Assembly: GCA_052144935.1 (NCBI GenBank)
Contig: JBKQPR010000117.1
Location: forward strand, 1-47,998
DNA length: 47,998 bases
From: JOPF133 sp052144935
GTDB taxonomy: Bacteria; Acidobacteriota; Terriglobia; Bryobacterales; Bryobacteraceae
Reading direction: 5' to 3'
The translations under genes and the position numbers were made by a program. Position 1 is the first letter of the stretch. Each line of letters starts with the position of its first letter. A model generated the notes under the pieces. The model did no database searches and was not told the DNA's origin. It saw only the letters and a list, made by a program, of their open reading frames with translations. This document shows, one piece after another, positions 8,150 to 16,459 of the stretch.

Positions 8150-9595
8150 TCACCCCCACAACTCCGCCACCACCTTGCCTTTCACTAGCTCCCGCGGCTG
8201 GTTCAAATGGTTCAGCACGATCATGTCGGGATCAATTCCCAGGGCGTAGTAGGTGGTCGCCAGCAGGTCGTTGGGGTGCATGGGCTTGTCCTTGGGCGAG
8301 CTGGCGGTCTGGTCCGATTCGCCGTATTGGGCGCCGCGCGCGATGCCGCAACCGGCCACCACCGCGCTGTAACAATAGGGCCAGTGGTCGCGGCCGTCGG
8401 GGGCGTTGGAGTTGCCGGACGTGCTCACGCCGATGCGCGGCGAGCGGCCAAACTCCCCCACCGCCAGCACCAGCGTCTCCTTCAGCATCCCGCGGTCTTC
8501 CATGTCTTCGATGAGCGCCGAGAGGCCGCGGTCCAGCTTGGGGCAATGCAGGTTCTTTAGAGGCGCGAAATTGGCGGCGTGGGTGTCCCAGGAATCCACC
8601 TCGGGGTTGCCGTTGGCTACCGCCGGCCAGTTCATCTGCACGAAGCGCGTGCCGGCCTCGATCAGCCGCCGCGAGAGCAGCATTCCCTGGCCGAAGGTGG
8701 TCAGGCCGTAGCGCTCGCGCACCTTGTCCGTCTCCTTGGTGAGGTCGAAGGCGTCGCGCGCTTTGCCCGAGAGCACCAGGTCGAAGGCCTTGCCGTAGTA
8801 TTCGTCGATGGCGTAGCTTTTCAGCGCCTTTTCCAGATCGGGCATCGAATCGTTGATGCCTTTCAACAACTCGAAGCGGTCCTTCAGGCGCTCGGGCGGC
8901 ACTTCCTTGCGCAGCGCCAGGTCTTCGGTCTTGATGGGCTTGGCGGGGTCCTGATAGAGGCGGTACGGGTCGTAAGCCTTCCCCAGGAAGCCGGCCGCGC
9001 CGCCTTTGCCGATGATGCCGGATTCCTGCAGCGGGCGCGGCAGCTCCACAAAAGGCAGCACCGCTTCGGCGGGCGGCTTGAGCTTGGAGACGTGGCTGCC
9101 CGCGGTGGGGAAATCCGCGCCATTGGGCGGCTCCAGTTGGCCGGAGGGCGAGACGCGATCCGGCGGATAACCGGTCAGCATCTGGTAAATCGCCGCGGTG
9201 TGGTTGAAAAGCCCGTTGGGCGTGTAGCTCATCGAGCGGATCAAGGTGGCCTTATCCAGAGCGTTGGCCATCATCGGCATGTGCTCGCCGATGTGCGTGC
9301 CGGGGATCTTGGTCGGGATGGGCTTGAAATCCCCGCGGATGTTGCCGGGCGCGTCCGGCTTGGGGTCCCAGATATCGATGTGGCTGGGGCCGCCTTGCAG
9401 GAAGACCATGATGACGCTCTTGGCGCTGCCGAAGCCGCGCGCGCCTTCGTATTTGGTGGCGGCCCCGGCCGATTTCTGCCAGGCGAAGAAGTTTGCCAGA
9501 TTGAGTCCGAGCATCCCGATGGAGCCCGCGCGCAGCAACTCGCGGCGGGTGGGGCCTTCGCATGTGTGACAACGGCGTCCTGGAATTACTAGCAT
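8150..9595 (-). CDS. DUF1501 family protein (Tat-exported, sulfatase-like fold)
   Basis: 481 residues. Twin-arginine signal RRELLRAGSIGMLGLNLANF near the N terminus, then GGPSHIDIWDPKPDAPG, the first metal-binding motif of DUF1501, an alkaline-phosphatase/sulfatase superfamily group common in Planctomycetes and Acidobacteria. DTHAANF and GEFGRSPRIG are the later conserved motifs, and GRDHWPYCYS supplies further metal-type residues. The start at 9595 has AAAGGA about 6 nt upstream; the much longer open frame above it overlaps the preceding gene in another frame and is not coding. It is the last gene of the operon, 14 nt after the DUF1549/DUF1553 gene. The substrate is unknown. Confidence 0.9.
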   Translation of the reverse strand: MLVIPGRRCHTCEGPTRRELLRAGSIGMLGLNLANFFAWQKSAGAATKYEGARGFGSAKSVIMVFLQGGPSHIDIWDPKPDAPGNIRGDFKPIPTKIPGTHIGEHMPMMANALDKATLIRSMSYTPNGLFNHTAAIYQMLTGYPPDRVSPSGQLEPPNGADFPTAGSHVSKLKPPAEAVLPFVELPRPLQESGIIGKGGAAGFLGKAYDPYRLYQDPAKPIKTEDLALRKEVPPERLKDRFELLKGINDSMPDLEKALKSYAIDEYYGKAFDLVLSGKARDAFDLTKETDKVRERYGLTTFGQGMLLSRRLIEAGTRFVQMNWPAVANGNPEVDSWDTHAANFAPLKNLHCPKLDRGLSALIEDMEDRGMLKETLVLAVGEFGRSPRIGVSTSGNSNAPDGRDHWPYCYSAVVAGCGIARGAQYGESDQTASSPKDKPMHPNDLLATTYYALGIDPDMIVLNHLNQPRELVKGKVVAELWG

Positions 9596-9609
9596 GTCGA
9601 TCCTTTCGG

Positions 9610-11772
9610 TCAGTAGTTGTATAGAAACGCTTTGCTGTTGACCAGCGCCCACAGCAGATCCTGCGCGCGGGCTGCGCGTCCGGCGCCGCCTGCGAGGTAT
9701 TGGACGCCGGTCTCCAGCTCCGCCGTGCGCGGCGGGCGGCTCAGCGACGCCAGGTACAGCTCGGTGACAATTTCGCGGTCCGGTCGGCCGCTGAGGATGG
9801 CCTTGGCGACGCGTCCGCCGGCATCGGCCACGGCATCCGAAATGGTCTTGCCATTGACGAGATTGAGCGCCTGCGGCAGGCTCAGGTCGCTGCGGCGCTC
9901 GCATTCGCAGGCGGATTCGCGGGCCGGCCTGCCGAACAGGTCGAGGAAGCCGTCTTTGCCGACGTGCGGATCGGTCACCTGCTCGGCGTTGGTGTCCGGC
10001 GGGGCTTCCGGAAATACCGGCCGCACACCGGTGGCCAGCGCCAGCGCGTCCATCAACTCTTCGGCGCTGAGCCGCCGCGGCATGGCGTGCGAGAAGTTGT
10101 CGCCGTCTTTTTCGTTCCACTCATTGGCCGCCACCGAGGCCTGATAGGTCCTGGAGTTGGCGATGGTCCGCATCAGGTAGCGGAGGTCGAAATTGCGATC
10201 GATGAAATCCTTGGTCAGGGCATCCAGCAGCGCGGGGTTAGAAGGCGGATTGGAAGCGCGGATGTCGTCCACCGGGTCGATAATGCCGCGCCCGAAGAAA
10301 TAGCTCCACACCCGGTTGACGGTGGATTTAGCGAAAAACGGGTTGTCGCGGGCGGTGAGCCACTCCGCGTAGGCCTGGCGCCGGCGCGCATCGGTGGGCG
10401 GGGCATCAGTGACTGCGGCCGTGCCCGACCAGGAGGCTGGAACGATGAATTTGGGGTTCATCACGCGGCCATCCTTGGGGTGCTTCATGTCGTAATCCTG
10501 CCGCTGGTCGTAGAGGATCTCTTCCCCCACTTCGTAACCCGGCCGCAGCCCCACGGCGGAGAAGAACGCCGCCATGTCGTAATACTGGTTCTGCGTCCAG
10601 CGCTCGAACGGATGGTCGTGGCACTGGGTGCACACCATGCGCACGCCCAGAAACACCTGGGTGGTCTTCTCCATGGTGGGTTTGGGATCGCGCGTCACGC
10701 GGTAGAAGTTGGCGGCCGGGTTCTCGTAAGAGCTGCCCTTGGCCGTCAACATCTCCCGCACCATGCGGTCATAGGGCTGGTTCCGCGCGATGGCATCGCG
10801 AATCCACTCACGGAACTCGAAGGCGCCCTTTTCCCCCAGGTACTTGCGGTTGTTCTGCAGCAGATCGCCCCACTTGAGGGTCCAGTGGTCGACGTAGGCC
10901 GGGCTGGCGATCGACTTGTCGATCAGCTCGGCGCGCTTGGTTTTGGAGGCGCTAGCGACGAAGGCCTGGACCTCTTCGGGCGTCGGCAACTGGCCTTTGA
11001 GGTCGAGCGACACGCGGCGCAGGAATGTGGCGTCATCCACCGCCGGCGACGGTTGGATCTTCAGCCGCTGCAGCTTGGCGTCGATCAGGCGATCGATATA
11101 GTTGTTCTCGGGCAGCGGCTTCCAGGCAAAGCCGGGCTTGGGGTTGAGCACCGTCACGGGCAGCGTGGCGAAGTTCCCCTGGTAACGCACCAGCAGGGTG
11201 GCCTCGCCCGTGCGCTCGCCTTTCACCGACGCGTCGGCGACGGCCGCCAGGTCCGGCACATTGCTCTCCACCACGGCTTCGCGGGTGACGTCTCTTTGAC
11301 CGCCATCGGCGAAGATGGCGGAGACCTTCACCACCGCGGATTCGCCGGGCCCATTCATGAGGATTTCTTTCGGCTCCACTTCCAGGCGGCGCACGCTGTC
11401 TTTGGCCGGATCGCCGAACGGGACGCCCTGGGCGATCCAGTTGTAGATCGTCTGGTAATAGGGGGAAGCGATTTCGAACCGCAGGCCGCCGCCGTGGGCC
11501 ACCTGCTGGGTCGGCTTGGTCAGCATCAGGCTGCGCGCCGGGTCGGCGCGATTGAAGCGGCGGCCGGACAGATCGTAGAGCAGGGCTTCGTAGTCGAACT
11601 GGGGGTCGTAACCGCGCAGCGAGAGCTTGAAGCCGTTCTTGCCCTTGGCCGCGCCGTGACACGGACCGGAAGTGCAGCCGGTCTTGTTGAGGATGGGGGC
11701 GACGTCACGGAGGAAGTTCACCTTGGGCGCTTCCGCCGCGGAGAGGACGCCGGCCAGAAGGAGCAAGGACAA
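9610..11772 (-). CDS. DUF1549/DUF1553 (PSCyt2/PSD1) cytochrome-type protein
   Basis: Order of parts: short signal peptide (SLLLLAGVLSAAEA), a cytochrome-c-like segment FLRDVAPIL...CTSGPCHG with a widened CxxxxCH, a beta-sandwich section (about 170-240), DUF1549 (NNYIDRLIDAKLQRLKI onward) containing CTQCHDHPFERW, a regular CxxCH haem motif, and DUF1553 at the C terminus (NRVWSYFFGRGIIDPVDD). This is the typical partner of DUF1501 proteins. The start is uncertain: the frame is open back to GTG 12060, but that extension covers three repeat elements. I use TTG 11772, directly before the hydrophobic signal; it has no SD. Likely periplasmic electron transfer or haem protein. Confidence 0.85.
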   Translation of the reverse strand: MSLLLLAGVLSAAEAPKVNFLRDVAPILNKTGCTSGPCHGAAKGKNGFKLSLRGYDPQFDYEALLYDLSGRRFNRADPARSLMLTKPTQQVAHGGGLRFEIASPYYQTIYNWIAQGVPFGDPAKDSVRRLEVEPKEILMNGPGESAVVKVSAIFADGGQRDVTREAVVESNVPDLAAVADASVKGERTGEATLLVRYQGNFATLPVTVLNPKPGFAWKPLPENNYIDRLIDAKLQRLKIQPSPAVDDATFLRRVSLDLKGQLPTPEEVQAFVASASKTKRAELIDKSIASPAYVDHWTLKWGDLLQNNRKYLGEKGAFEFREWIRDAIARNQPYDRMVREMLTAKGSSYENPAANFYRVTRDPKPTMEKTTQVFLGVRMVCTQCHDHPFERWTQNQYYDMAAFFSAVGLRPGYEVGEEILYDQRQDYDMKHPKDGRVMNPKFIVPASWSGTAAVTDAPPTDARRRQAYAEWLTARDNPFFAKSTVNRVWSYFFGRGIIDPVDDIRASNPPSNPALLDALTKDFIDRNFDLRYLMRTIANSRTYQASVAANEWNEKDGDNFSHAMPRRLSAEELMDALALATGVRPVFPEAPPDTNAEQVTDPHVGKDGFLDLFGRPARESACECERRSDLSLPQALNLVNGKTISDAVADAGGRVAKAILSGRPDREIVTELYLASLSRPPRTAELETGVQYLAGGAGRAARAQDLLWALVNSKAFLYNY

Positions 11773-11821
11773 TACGGATTTGGGCCAAACGCCCCGTGAG
11801 ACGGAGAAGCTGTGAAAAAAG

Positions 11822-11907
11822 GGTTGGCAGGCGGAAGCGCCTGCCCCACAATGCCCTGCAAGTTTTTCGAGAGCAGGGTGGGACAGGCGCTTTCGCCTGT
11901 CAACTGG
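11822..11907. repeat. REP-like hairpins, copies 3 and 4 in opposite orientation
   Basis: Copy 3: GGCAGGCG (11826-11833), GAAG, CGCCTGCC (11838-11845). Copy 4, inverted: GACAGGCG (11882-11889), CTTT, CGCCTGTC (11894-11901). The change of one stem pair (G-C to A-T) in copy 4 is compensated. The pair lies in the 274-bp gap between the PPC gene and the DUF1549 gene, like the paired REP units (BIMEs) of enterobacteria. Confidence 0.75.
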
Positions 11908-11941
11908 CCACTTTACAGCTTCTGCCGGCGTGCCCCTGGGG

Positions 11942-12016
11942 CCGAGCTCTGCCGCGCTTTCAGAGCCGGGCCCAGCGGGCACCGGGCCCGGCGGGTACCC
12001 CGGGAGCGGATACCGG
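11942..12016 (-). repeat. GC-rich interspersed element shared with the ftsK linker
   Basis: On the minus strand this stretch begins CCGCTCCCGGGGTACCC and matches ftsK codons at 20794-20850 at about 80 percent over 56 bp. If translated it would give PLPGYPPGPVPAGPGSES, against PLPGYPLGPAPFGPGSER in FtsK. Here it lies in non-coding sequence before the DUF1549 gene. Confidence 0.6.
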
Positions 12017-12046
12017 CGACTAGATTGGTTATTTCCTGACAACGTC

Positions 12047-14155
12047 TTACTGTTCCCCACGGGAGCCTCCGGTTACTTCGAATGGAATGGCACGGGCGAT
12101 CACCACTTCCTCGCCATCGTCGGTGCGGATACGGCCGTTGACATACACGTCATAGAGGCCGGGGTCGGTGGCCTTGGTGGTGGTCACCGCAAAAGTGCTG
12201 GTGGTCATATCGATCACGCGGATGTCTTTGGCGCCAATGACGTCGACGCCTACCTGCTTGGGCGGAGTCGCGGTGCCGCGCACCGTCCATTTGTACGCGA
12301 ATTCGTAGCGCGCGCCTTCCGCCATTTGTTTCAAGGCGGTCTGGTGGACTTCCAGAGTCGCGGCCGGCGGATCGGTGAGAGCCGCGGGAAGGTCCCATCC
12401 CAGCCATGGGGCGGTCAGCGGGCGCTGGCGGTCTACCACGCCCTGGTCGGTGGCGCCGGCCACGTCCACGGCCATTCCGAGACCGCGCGCGCGCCGGCGC
12501 AGCACGGTCCCGCCGGTGACGGTCGCTTCACCCCAGACCGCCAGTTGACCGGCGGCCAATGTGACGCCTGGGTCGGCGGTGATGGTCAGGATGCCGCGCC
12601 GGTTGATGGTGCGAGTATTGGCGGCATCGATATACTCGCGCGGAATTACGCCGCCCGCGACGTGGATGCCCTTGGGCAGGTTTGGAATCGTGAGTTGGAT
12701 GGGCCCATCGTATCCGCGGCGATCCGCCGAGACGCTGATGACTGCCGTGCCGCCGGCGGGGATGTTGACGAACGGTGACGAGACCGTCAGGGTGAAGTCC
12801 TCCGCCTGCCGCCGCGCGATCAGCCGGTAGCCGTAGAGAGGACCGCCGCGCAGGGCCAGATCCTCCACCGACACTGACAGCTCGCGGACTTCCGGCGGCA
12901 CGGTGACGTTGAGAAACGGATCGCTGCTGGTTCGGCTGGTGCCCTGCACGGCGAAGACATCCTCGGGCAGCGGTTGATCGCCCGCCGAGGCGAGTTTCTT
13001 ACCTGCCGCGTCCGAAACCGTGAGGATGCCTTCCAGACGCGAGGTGCCCAACTCCCGCGCCTGCAATTCGAAGATCAACTTTTCGCCGGGATCGACGTGG
13101 AAGCGGTAACGGTCGATTTCTCCGGCCTTATCCAGCCGGCCGTTCACAACGCTGGGGATCGGCGCGTCGCCGGACACCGGTTCCATCAGCTCGGGCAGGT
13201 CGCTGACCGCAAACACGAATGGTAGTACCGGGGAGTCGGGCAGCCCGACCTGGGTGAGCGCCGCGCTCTTACCGACGTTGCTCAGGTCTGCGGTCGACGC
13301 GACGGTCGAGCCAGGCGCGCCCAGATTGCCGCCGAAAAAGGTCACCGGCACGCGCTCGCCCCGCCTTCCGCCCAATGGAAAAATGCCGTCAGCGTAGCGG
13401 TAGGCGCCCATCTTGAGGCGGTAGAAGTTCTGTACCTGGGTGCTGAAGCGGGCGTCGGTGACCTCGACGTAGTAGCTGCCTTCGGAGGGGAAGGTGAAAT
13501 CCAGACGGGCGTCCAGGCCGGCGCCGGGGGCGTCGTCACTGCGCGCCAGTTGTTTGCCGGAGCCATCCAGGATCCGCAGCACGGGGTCTATCGCGGAACC
13601 GCAGCGCCGGGCTTCCAGCTCGAATACGCGCCGTTCGCCGGCTTTGCCGGACACACGGTAGACATCCCGCTCCGGACCAACCAGCGTGCCGTTCACCACC
13701 ACCGGAGCCGGCCGCACCGGTTCGGCGGTCTCGATGGTGTCGTTGCGGTGGGGGAGCGAGCCGGGTTGGGATTCCTCTTCGGTCACTTCCGGAAACGTCC
13801 CCAGGGTGAAGAGCAGGACGTTGGAGATGCCGGACGATTCGATGCGGATGGGATAGACTCCCGGCGCGGCATCGGCCTTCGGCTCTACTAAGAACGACGC
13901 CGAGCGGCCGGGGGTGGGCGTGGTCCCGGCCATCGTCCCCGGCATGGTCCCCGGCCCTTGCGGCGGCAGCACCAGCGTAAAAGAGGCCGGCAGCGTCGAG
14001 ATCACGCGCGCGCCTTCCCCGAGGTTGCGGCCGACGGCGGTCAGAATGAAAGCACGGCCAATCTCTGCGCCGCGCGGCTTCAATTCCGTGATCACCGGAG
14101 CCGCGCCCATGGCGGCCTGCGCCGCCAGCGCCAGCGCGCATGCGTAGCGGATCAT
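12047..14155 (-). CDS. Secreted PPC-domain (pre-peptidase C-terminal-like) protein
   Basis: 702 residues. Signal peptide MIRYACALALAAQAAMGAA, then IPT/Ig-like beta domains (VITELKPRGAEIGRAFILTA) and at least two PPC-type modules (NDTIETAEPVRPAPVVVNGT...DRDVY-like; VVNGRLDKAGEIDRYRFHVD). The C-terminal half is a series of beta-sandwich domains (PFVNIPAGGTAVISVSAD). No protease or cytochrome motif is seen. This type accompanies DUF1501/DUF1549 genes and is probably an adhesin-like or carbohydrate-binding surface protein. ATG 14155 overlaps the stop of the preceding small ORF as ATGA, with GGGGAGG 6 nt upstream. Confidence 0.85.
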   Translation of the reverse strand: MIRYACALALAAQAAMGAAPVITELKPRGAEIGRAFILTAVGRNLGEGARVISTLPASFTLVLPPQGPGTMPGTMAGTTPTPGRSASFLVEPKADAAPGVYPIRIESSGISNVLLFTLGTFPEVTEEESQPGSLPHRNDTIETAEPVRPAPVVVNGTLVGPERDVYRVSGKAGERRVFELEARRCGSAIDPVLRILDGSGKQLARSDDAPGAGLDARLDFTFPSEGSYYVEVTDARFSTQVQNFYRLKMGAYRYADGIFPLGGRRGERVPVTFFGGNLGAPGSTVASTADLSNVGKSAALTQVGLPDSPVLPFVFAVSDLPELMEPVSGDAPIPSVVNGRLDKAGEIDRYRFHVDPGEKLIFELQARELGTSRLEGILTVSDAAGKKLASAGDQPLPEDVFAVQGTSRTSSDPFLNVTVPPEVRELSVSVEDLALRGGPLYGYRLIARRQAEDFTLTVSSPFVNIPAGGTAVISVSADRRGYDGPIQLTIPNLPKGIHVAGGVIPREYIDAANTRTINRRGILTITADPGVTLAAGQLAVWGEATVTGGTVLRRRARGLGMAVDVAGATDQGVVDRQRPLTAPWLGWDLPAALTDPPAATLEVHQTALKQMAEGARYEFAYKWTVRGTATPPKQVGVDVIGAKDIRVIDMTTSTFAVTTTKATDPGLYDVYVNGRIRTDDGEEVVIARAIPFEVTGGSRGEQ

Positions 14156-14545
14156 CGCAGACCTCCCCGGGCGAAAGCCTTCTTCGACGCGCCCGTGGCA
14201 GCGTCATAGAGACGCACTACGCCGTCGAAACCGCCGGTCGCCAGCCGAGCGCTGTAGGAACTGAAAGTGGGGGAGGCGTAGCGGATCATCGTAGGCTTCC
14301 CCGGCACGAAAGCCTTCTTCAACGCGCCGGTGGCAGCGTCATAGAGACGCACTACGCCGTCGAAACCGCCGGTCGCCAGCGCGGCGCTGTCGGAACTGAA
14401 AGTGGGGGAGGCGTAGCGGATCATCGTAGGCCTCCCGGCTCCGCCGTGGATTTCTCCAATTGCACCGGCACGAAAGCCTTCTTCAACGCGCCGGTGGCAG
14501 CGTCATAGAGACGCACGGTGCCGTCGAAGCCGCCGGTCGCCAGGG
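14142..14545 (-). repeat. 135-bp tandem duplication across a gene junction (three copies)
   Basis: GCGTAGCGGATCATCG recurs at 14142, 14276 and 14411, a period of 134-135 bp. Each unit holds the last WD40 repeat codons (ATGGFDGVVRLYDAATGA) and the first codons of the next gene (ATG ATC CGC TAC). The copy nearest 14545 is the original end of the WD40 gene; the two others lie between it and the PPC gene. Confidence 0.9.
14152..14424 (-). CDS. 90-residue ORF made by tandem duplication (double WD40 tail)
   Basis: The protein begins MIRYA, the same first codons as the downstream PPC gene, and continues into SPTFSS...LATGGFDGVVRLYDAATGA, the C-terminal WD40 blade of the upstream gene; this is then repeated once, giving two 45-residue units. 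It overlaps the upstream stop by ATGA (14421-14424) and the downstream start by ATGA (14152-14155), and has GGGAGG 6 nt before its ATG. It has no signal peptide: the hydrophobic part of the PPC leader lies outside the unit. Translation is likely by coupling, but function is doubtful. The junction between the two units is in frame because the middle copy is one base shorter. Confidence 0.6.
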   Translation of the reverse strand: MIRYASPTFSSDSAALATGGFDGVVRLYDAATGALKKAFVPGKPTMIRYASPTFSSYSARLATGGFDGVVRLYDAATGASKKAFARGGLR

Positions 14546-15770
14546 TCGAGCTGTCTGGACTGAAGGCCACCGAATAGATGCCTGCCGAATGTCCCGTGCA
14601 GGCGGCCACCCGCGCGCCGGTATCGGCGTCGTACACGTTGACCTCCGGCGCCGCGCCCGCCACGGCGATGCGCTTTCCGTCCGGGGACCACGCCAGCGCT
14701 GCAATCGCGCCGTTCTGGCGCTCCAGTTTGCGAATCAGCGTGGTGTCGTCGGCGATCTTCATGTTCTTGGGGCGGTCCATCAGATACACGTATGCGATGC
14801 GGTCTTCCCCGCCGATGACGACGACGTCCCTGGACGGGTGCCGCGCCACCGCCGCCAACTCGCCGCGCAACAGGTTCACGTTTTCCTGGAAGGCGCCCGT
14901 GGCCGCATCGGTCAGCTTGGCCGAGCGGTCGCGGCCCACCGATACCACGCGTTTGCCGTCCACCGAGAAGACCGTCCCCAGGACCCAGTTTTCGTGCGCG
15001 CCCATTTTGTCGAGCTCCTTGCCGGTGGCGGTATCGACGATGCGGACGGTATTATCGGTGCAGCCGGCCGCCACCCGCGTGGCATCCGGGGAAAGCGACA
15101 CGCCAAAGACGGTATCGCCGGTCAGCATGACGGAGCGCCGAAGTTTGGCGGCGGGTTGCTGCCCCCTGGGTTTCGGGAACAAGTTCAGGTCCCAGAACTG
15201 AATTTCGCCGAAACGCGCCGGTGTGCCGCCGCCCGCCACCAGCAGGGAGCCGTCCCTGGAGAAAGCCAGCGAGAGGATGCTGTCCGAGAGGCCGGGCAGG
15301 CGCTGGGCAGGCGCGCTGCCATCGAGCGTGTGCAGCAGGATCTCGCGGTTACCCGACACAGCCAGCATCTTGCCATCGGGTGAGAAGGCCAGCGCGGTCA
15401 GCACGGGGGGCTGGAAATAGACCGTGGGCGCGCCGGCGGAGAGGGTCTCGCGCGCTTCGGCCGGCGTGTCGTCCTTGGCTCCCGCCGCCACCCAGTTTCG
15501 CACCAGGTCGATCTGCTCCGGCGCCAGCGGGGTCATCCCGAGCGGCATCTGCGGTTTCATTTCGCCGGTGAGAAACTGCACCAGCAGCCCGAAGGCGGGG
15601 CCGCGCTTTCCTCCTGTTTTGAGGCCCTCGTAGGTGGTGAGATCGAGATTCGAGGATTTTAAATTGGGTTGGTGGCAGCCCTGGCACTGGCGCTGCAGAA
15701 CCGGGCGAACGTCGCGGAAATAGCTGGGTTCCGCGGCTGAGAGCCCCAGCGCGATCCCGAGCAGTGGCAG
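14421..15770 (-). CDS. Cytochrome c - WD40 repeat protein, first gene of the operon
   Basis: The N-terminal part has a signal-like stretch (LPLLGIALGLSAAEP), then YFRDVRPVLQRQCQGCHQ, a CxxCH planctomycete-type cytochrome c domain, then KSSNLDLTTYEGL. From about residue 110 a WD40 propeller follows (LAFSPDGKMLAVSG, GVSLSPDATRVAAG, ALAWSPDGKRIAVAG, VAFSPDSSTLATGG). GTG 15581 would be a conventional start but would remove the haem motif. Upstream of it no ATG, GTG or TTG exists in frame back to a stop codon; only CTG 15770 is available, 14 nt from a strong SD (GGGAGGGG, complement of 15785-15792). The start codon may have been lost or the gene uses CTG. Its stop overlaps the next ATG. Confidence 0.75.
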   Translation of the reverse strand: MPLLGIALGLSAAEPSYFRDVRPVLQRQCQGCHQPNLKSSNLDLTTYEGLKTGGKRGPAFGLLVQFLTGEMKPQMPLGMTPLAPEQIDLVRNWVAAGAKDDTPAEARETLSAGAPTVYFQPPVLTALAFSPDGKMLAVSGNREILLHTLDGSAPAQRLPGLSDSILSLAFSRDGSLLVAGGGTPARFGEIQFWDLNLFPKPRGQQPAAKLRRSVMLTGDTVFGVSLSPDATRVAAGCTDNTVRIVDTATGKELDKMGAHENWVLGTVFSVDGKRVVSVGRDRSAKLTDAATGAFQENVNLLRGELAAVARHPSRDVVVIGGEDRIAYVYLMDRPKNMKIADDTTLIRKLERQNGAIAALAWSPDGKRIAVAGAAPEVNVYDADTGARVAACTGHSAGIYSVAFSPDSSTLATGGFDGTVRLYDAATGALKKAFVPVQLEKSTAEPGGLR

Positions 15771-15784
15771 CGTGCGTAGCGTAT

Positions 15785-15839
15785 CCCCTCCCGTTCGGTA
15801 AGTGGATTAATTATATGGCGTTTAATGGGCCGGGCGCAA
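15785..15839 (-). promoter_or_regulatory. Predicted promoter and SD of the DUF1501 operon
   Basis: On the minus strand TTGCGC (15839-15834), 18 nt, then a perfect TATAAT (15815-15810). Transcription would start near 15803, about 10 nt before the SD GGGAGGGG (15792-15785). Together these place the intended start codon near 15775-15780, where only non-start codons (ACG CTA CGC ACG) are present in frame. Confidence 0.55.
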
Positions 15840-16258
15840 ATCGGCCTCGGCTTGGCCGGCTTGGCGGGCTTGGCTGTCGGCTTGGCTTCAGCTTGGCTTC
15901 GGCGCCACCGGGGAAAACCGGCGATGCCCAAGCGCTTTGAAGCATATGGCGGATCGGAACAATGTGCCCTCCGGTTCATCGTATTGCCCAAACCCGGCAA
16001 GCCAGGCTGGATATATCTCCAACCCTCGCCGGCAGCCGCGAGCCGCAGGCCGCGCGGATCCTCGCTTCCGAGCGGGCAATACGGACCCGGGGTTCACGGC
16101 ATATCACGGCGTGGATTGGCGAAGATTCCGAATCGATCAAGTAGCGCGACCGGTACCGGCATGCGAATCGGCTCGATCAAACCATAAGCCCACGCAAGAG
16201 AGTTCGAATCCGTGCTGGGCTGCCGCTGTAGGTTGGAGACTTGCAAAGGGTTGTTTGT
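15840..16258. other. Gene-less stretch with short GGCTTGG repeats
   Basis: No convincing gene on either strand; the open frames here lack family-like sequence and SDs. At about 15848-15903 six copies of GGCTTGG or GCTTGGC follow each other irregularly every 9-12 bp. The remainder shows nothing I can name. Fragments such as GAGTTCGAATCC near 16200 resemble a tRNA T-arm but do not pair. Confidence 0.5.
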
Positions 16259-16361
16259 TGGCTCCCCAGTCTGGACACGTTTCGAACGCTTGCGAGCCAA
16301 CTCGGGCTGTGATCGAGATCCGAACAGTGTTACTGGCCCCGAGCTTGGACGCGTCTCGAAC
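16259..16361 (+). repeat. Short dispersed repeat, two copies upstream of the toxin-antitoxin pair
   Basis: Copies at 16259-16287 and 16334-16361 share the consensus TGGCnCCC-AGTCTGGACACG-TYTCGAAC (about 28 bp). Two more copies lie downstream of the pair. The repeat may be the end of a lost mobile element or a MITE; no transposase remains. Confidence 0.65.
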
Positions 16362-16433
16362 CCGCCAAGTCGGACGGTGTGACCTGCTGTCTCCAAAACC
16401 ATGTCCACCTCAACCCGGCGCCCGTCCGCGAAA

Positions 16434-16451
16434 TATGTCATATTGGACATA
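16434..16451 (+). promoter_or_regulatory. Inverted repeat upstream of the toxin-antitoxin operon
   Basis: TATGTC (16434-16439), 6 nt, GACATA (16446-16451), ending 8 nt before the toxin ATG. HTH antitoxins of this class normally bind such palindromes and repress their own operon, so this is the likely operator. Confidence 0.5.
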
Positions 16452-16459
16452 GGCGACCG

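Noticed and set aside
16195..16230. GAGTTCGAATCC resembling a tRNA T-arm
   Set aside because: No stem pairing and no tRNA body; chance match to a common motif.
16094..16450. 118-residue minus-strand ORF upstream of the HigBA-like genes
   Set aside because: It runs through two copies of the dispersed repeat, has no SD and no family likeness.
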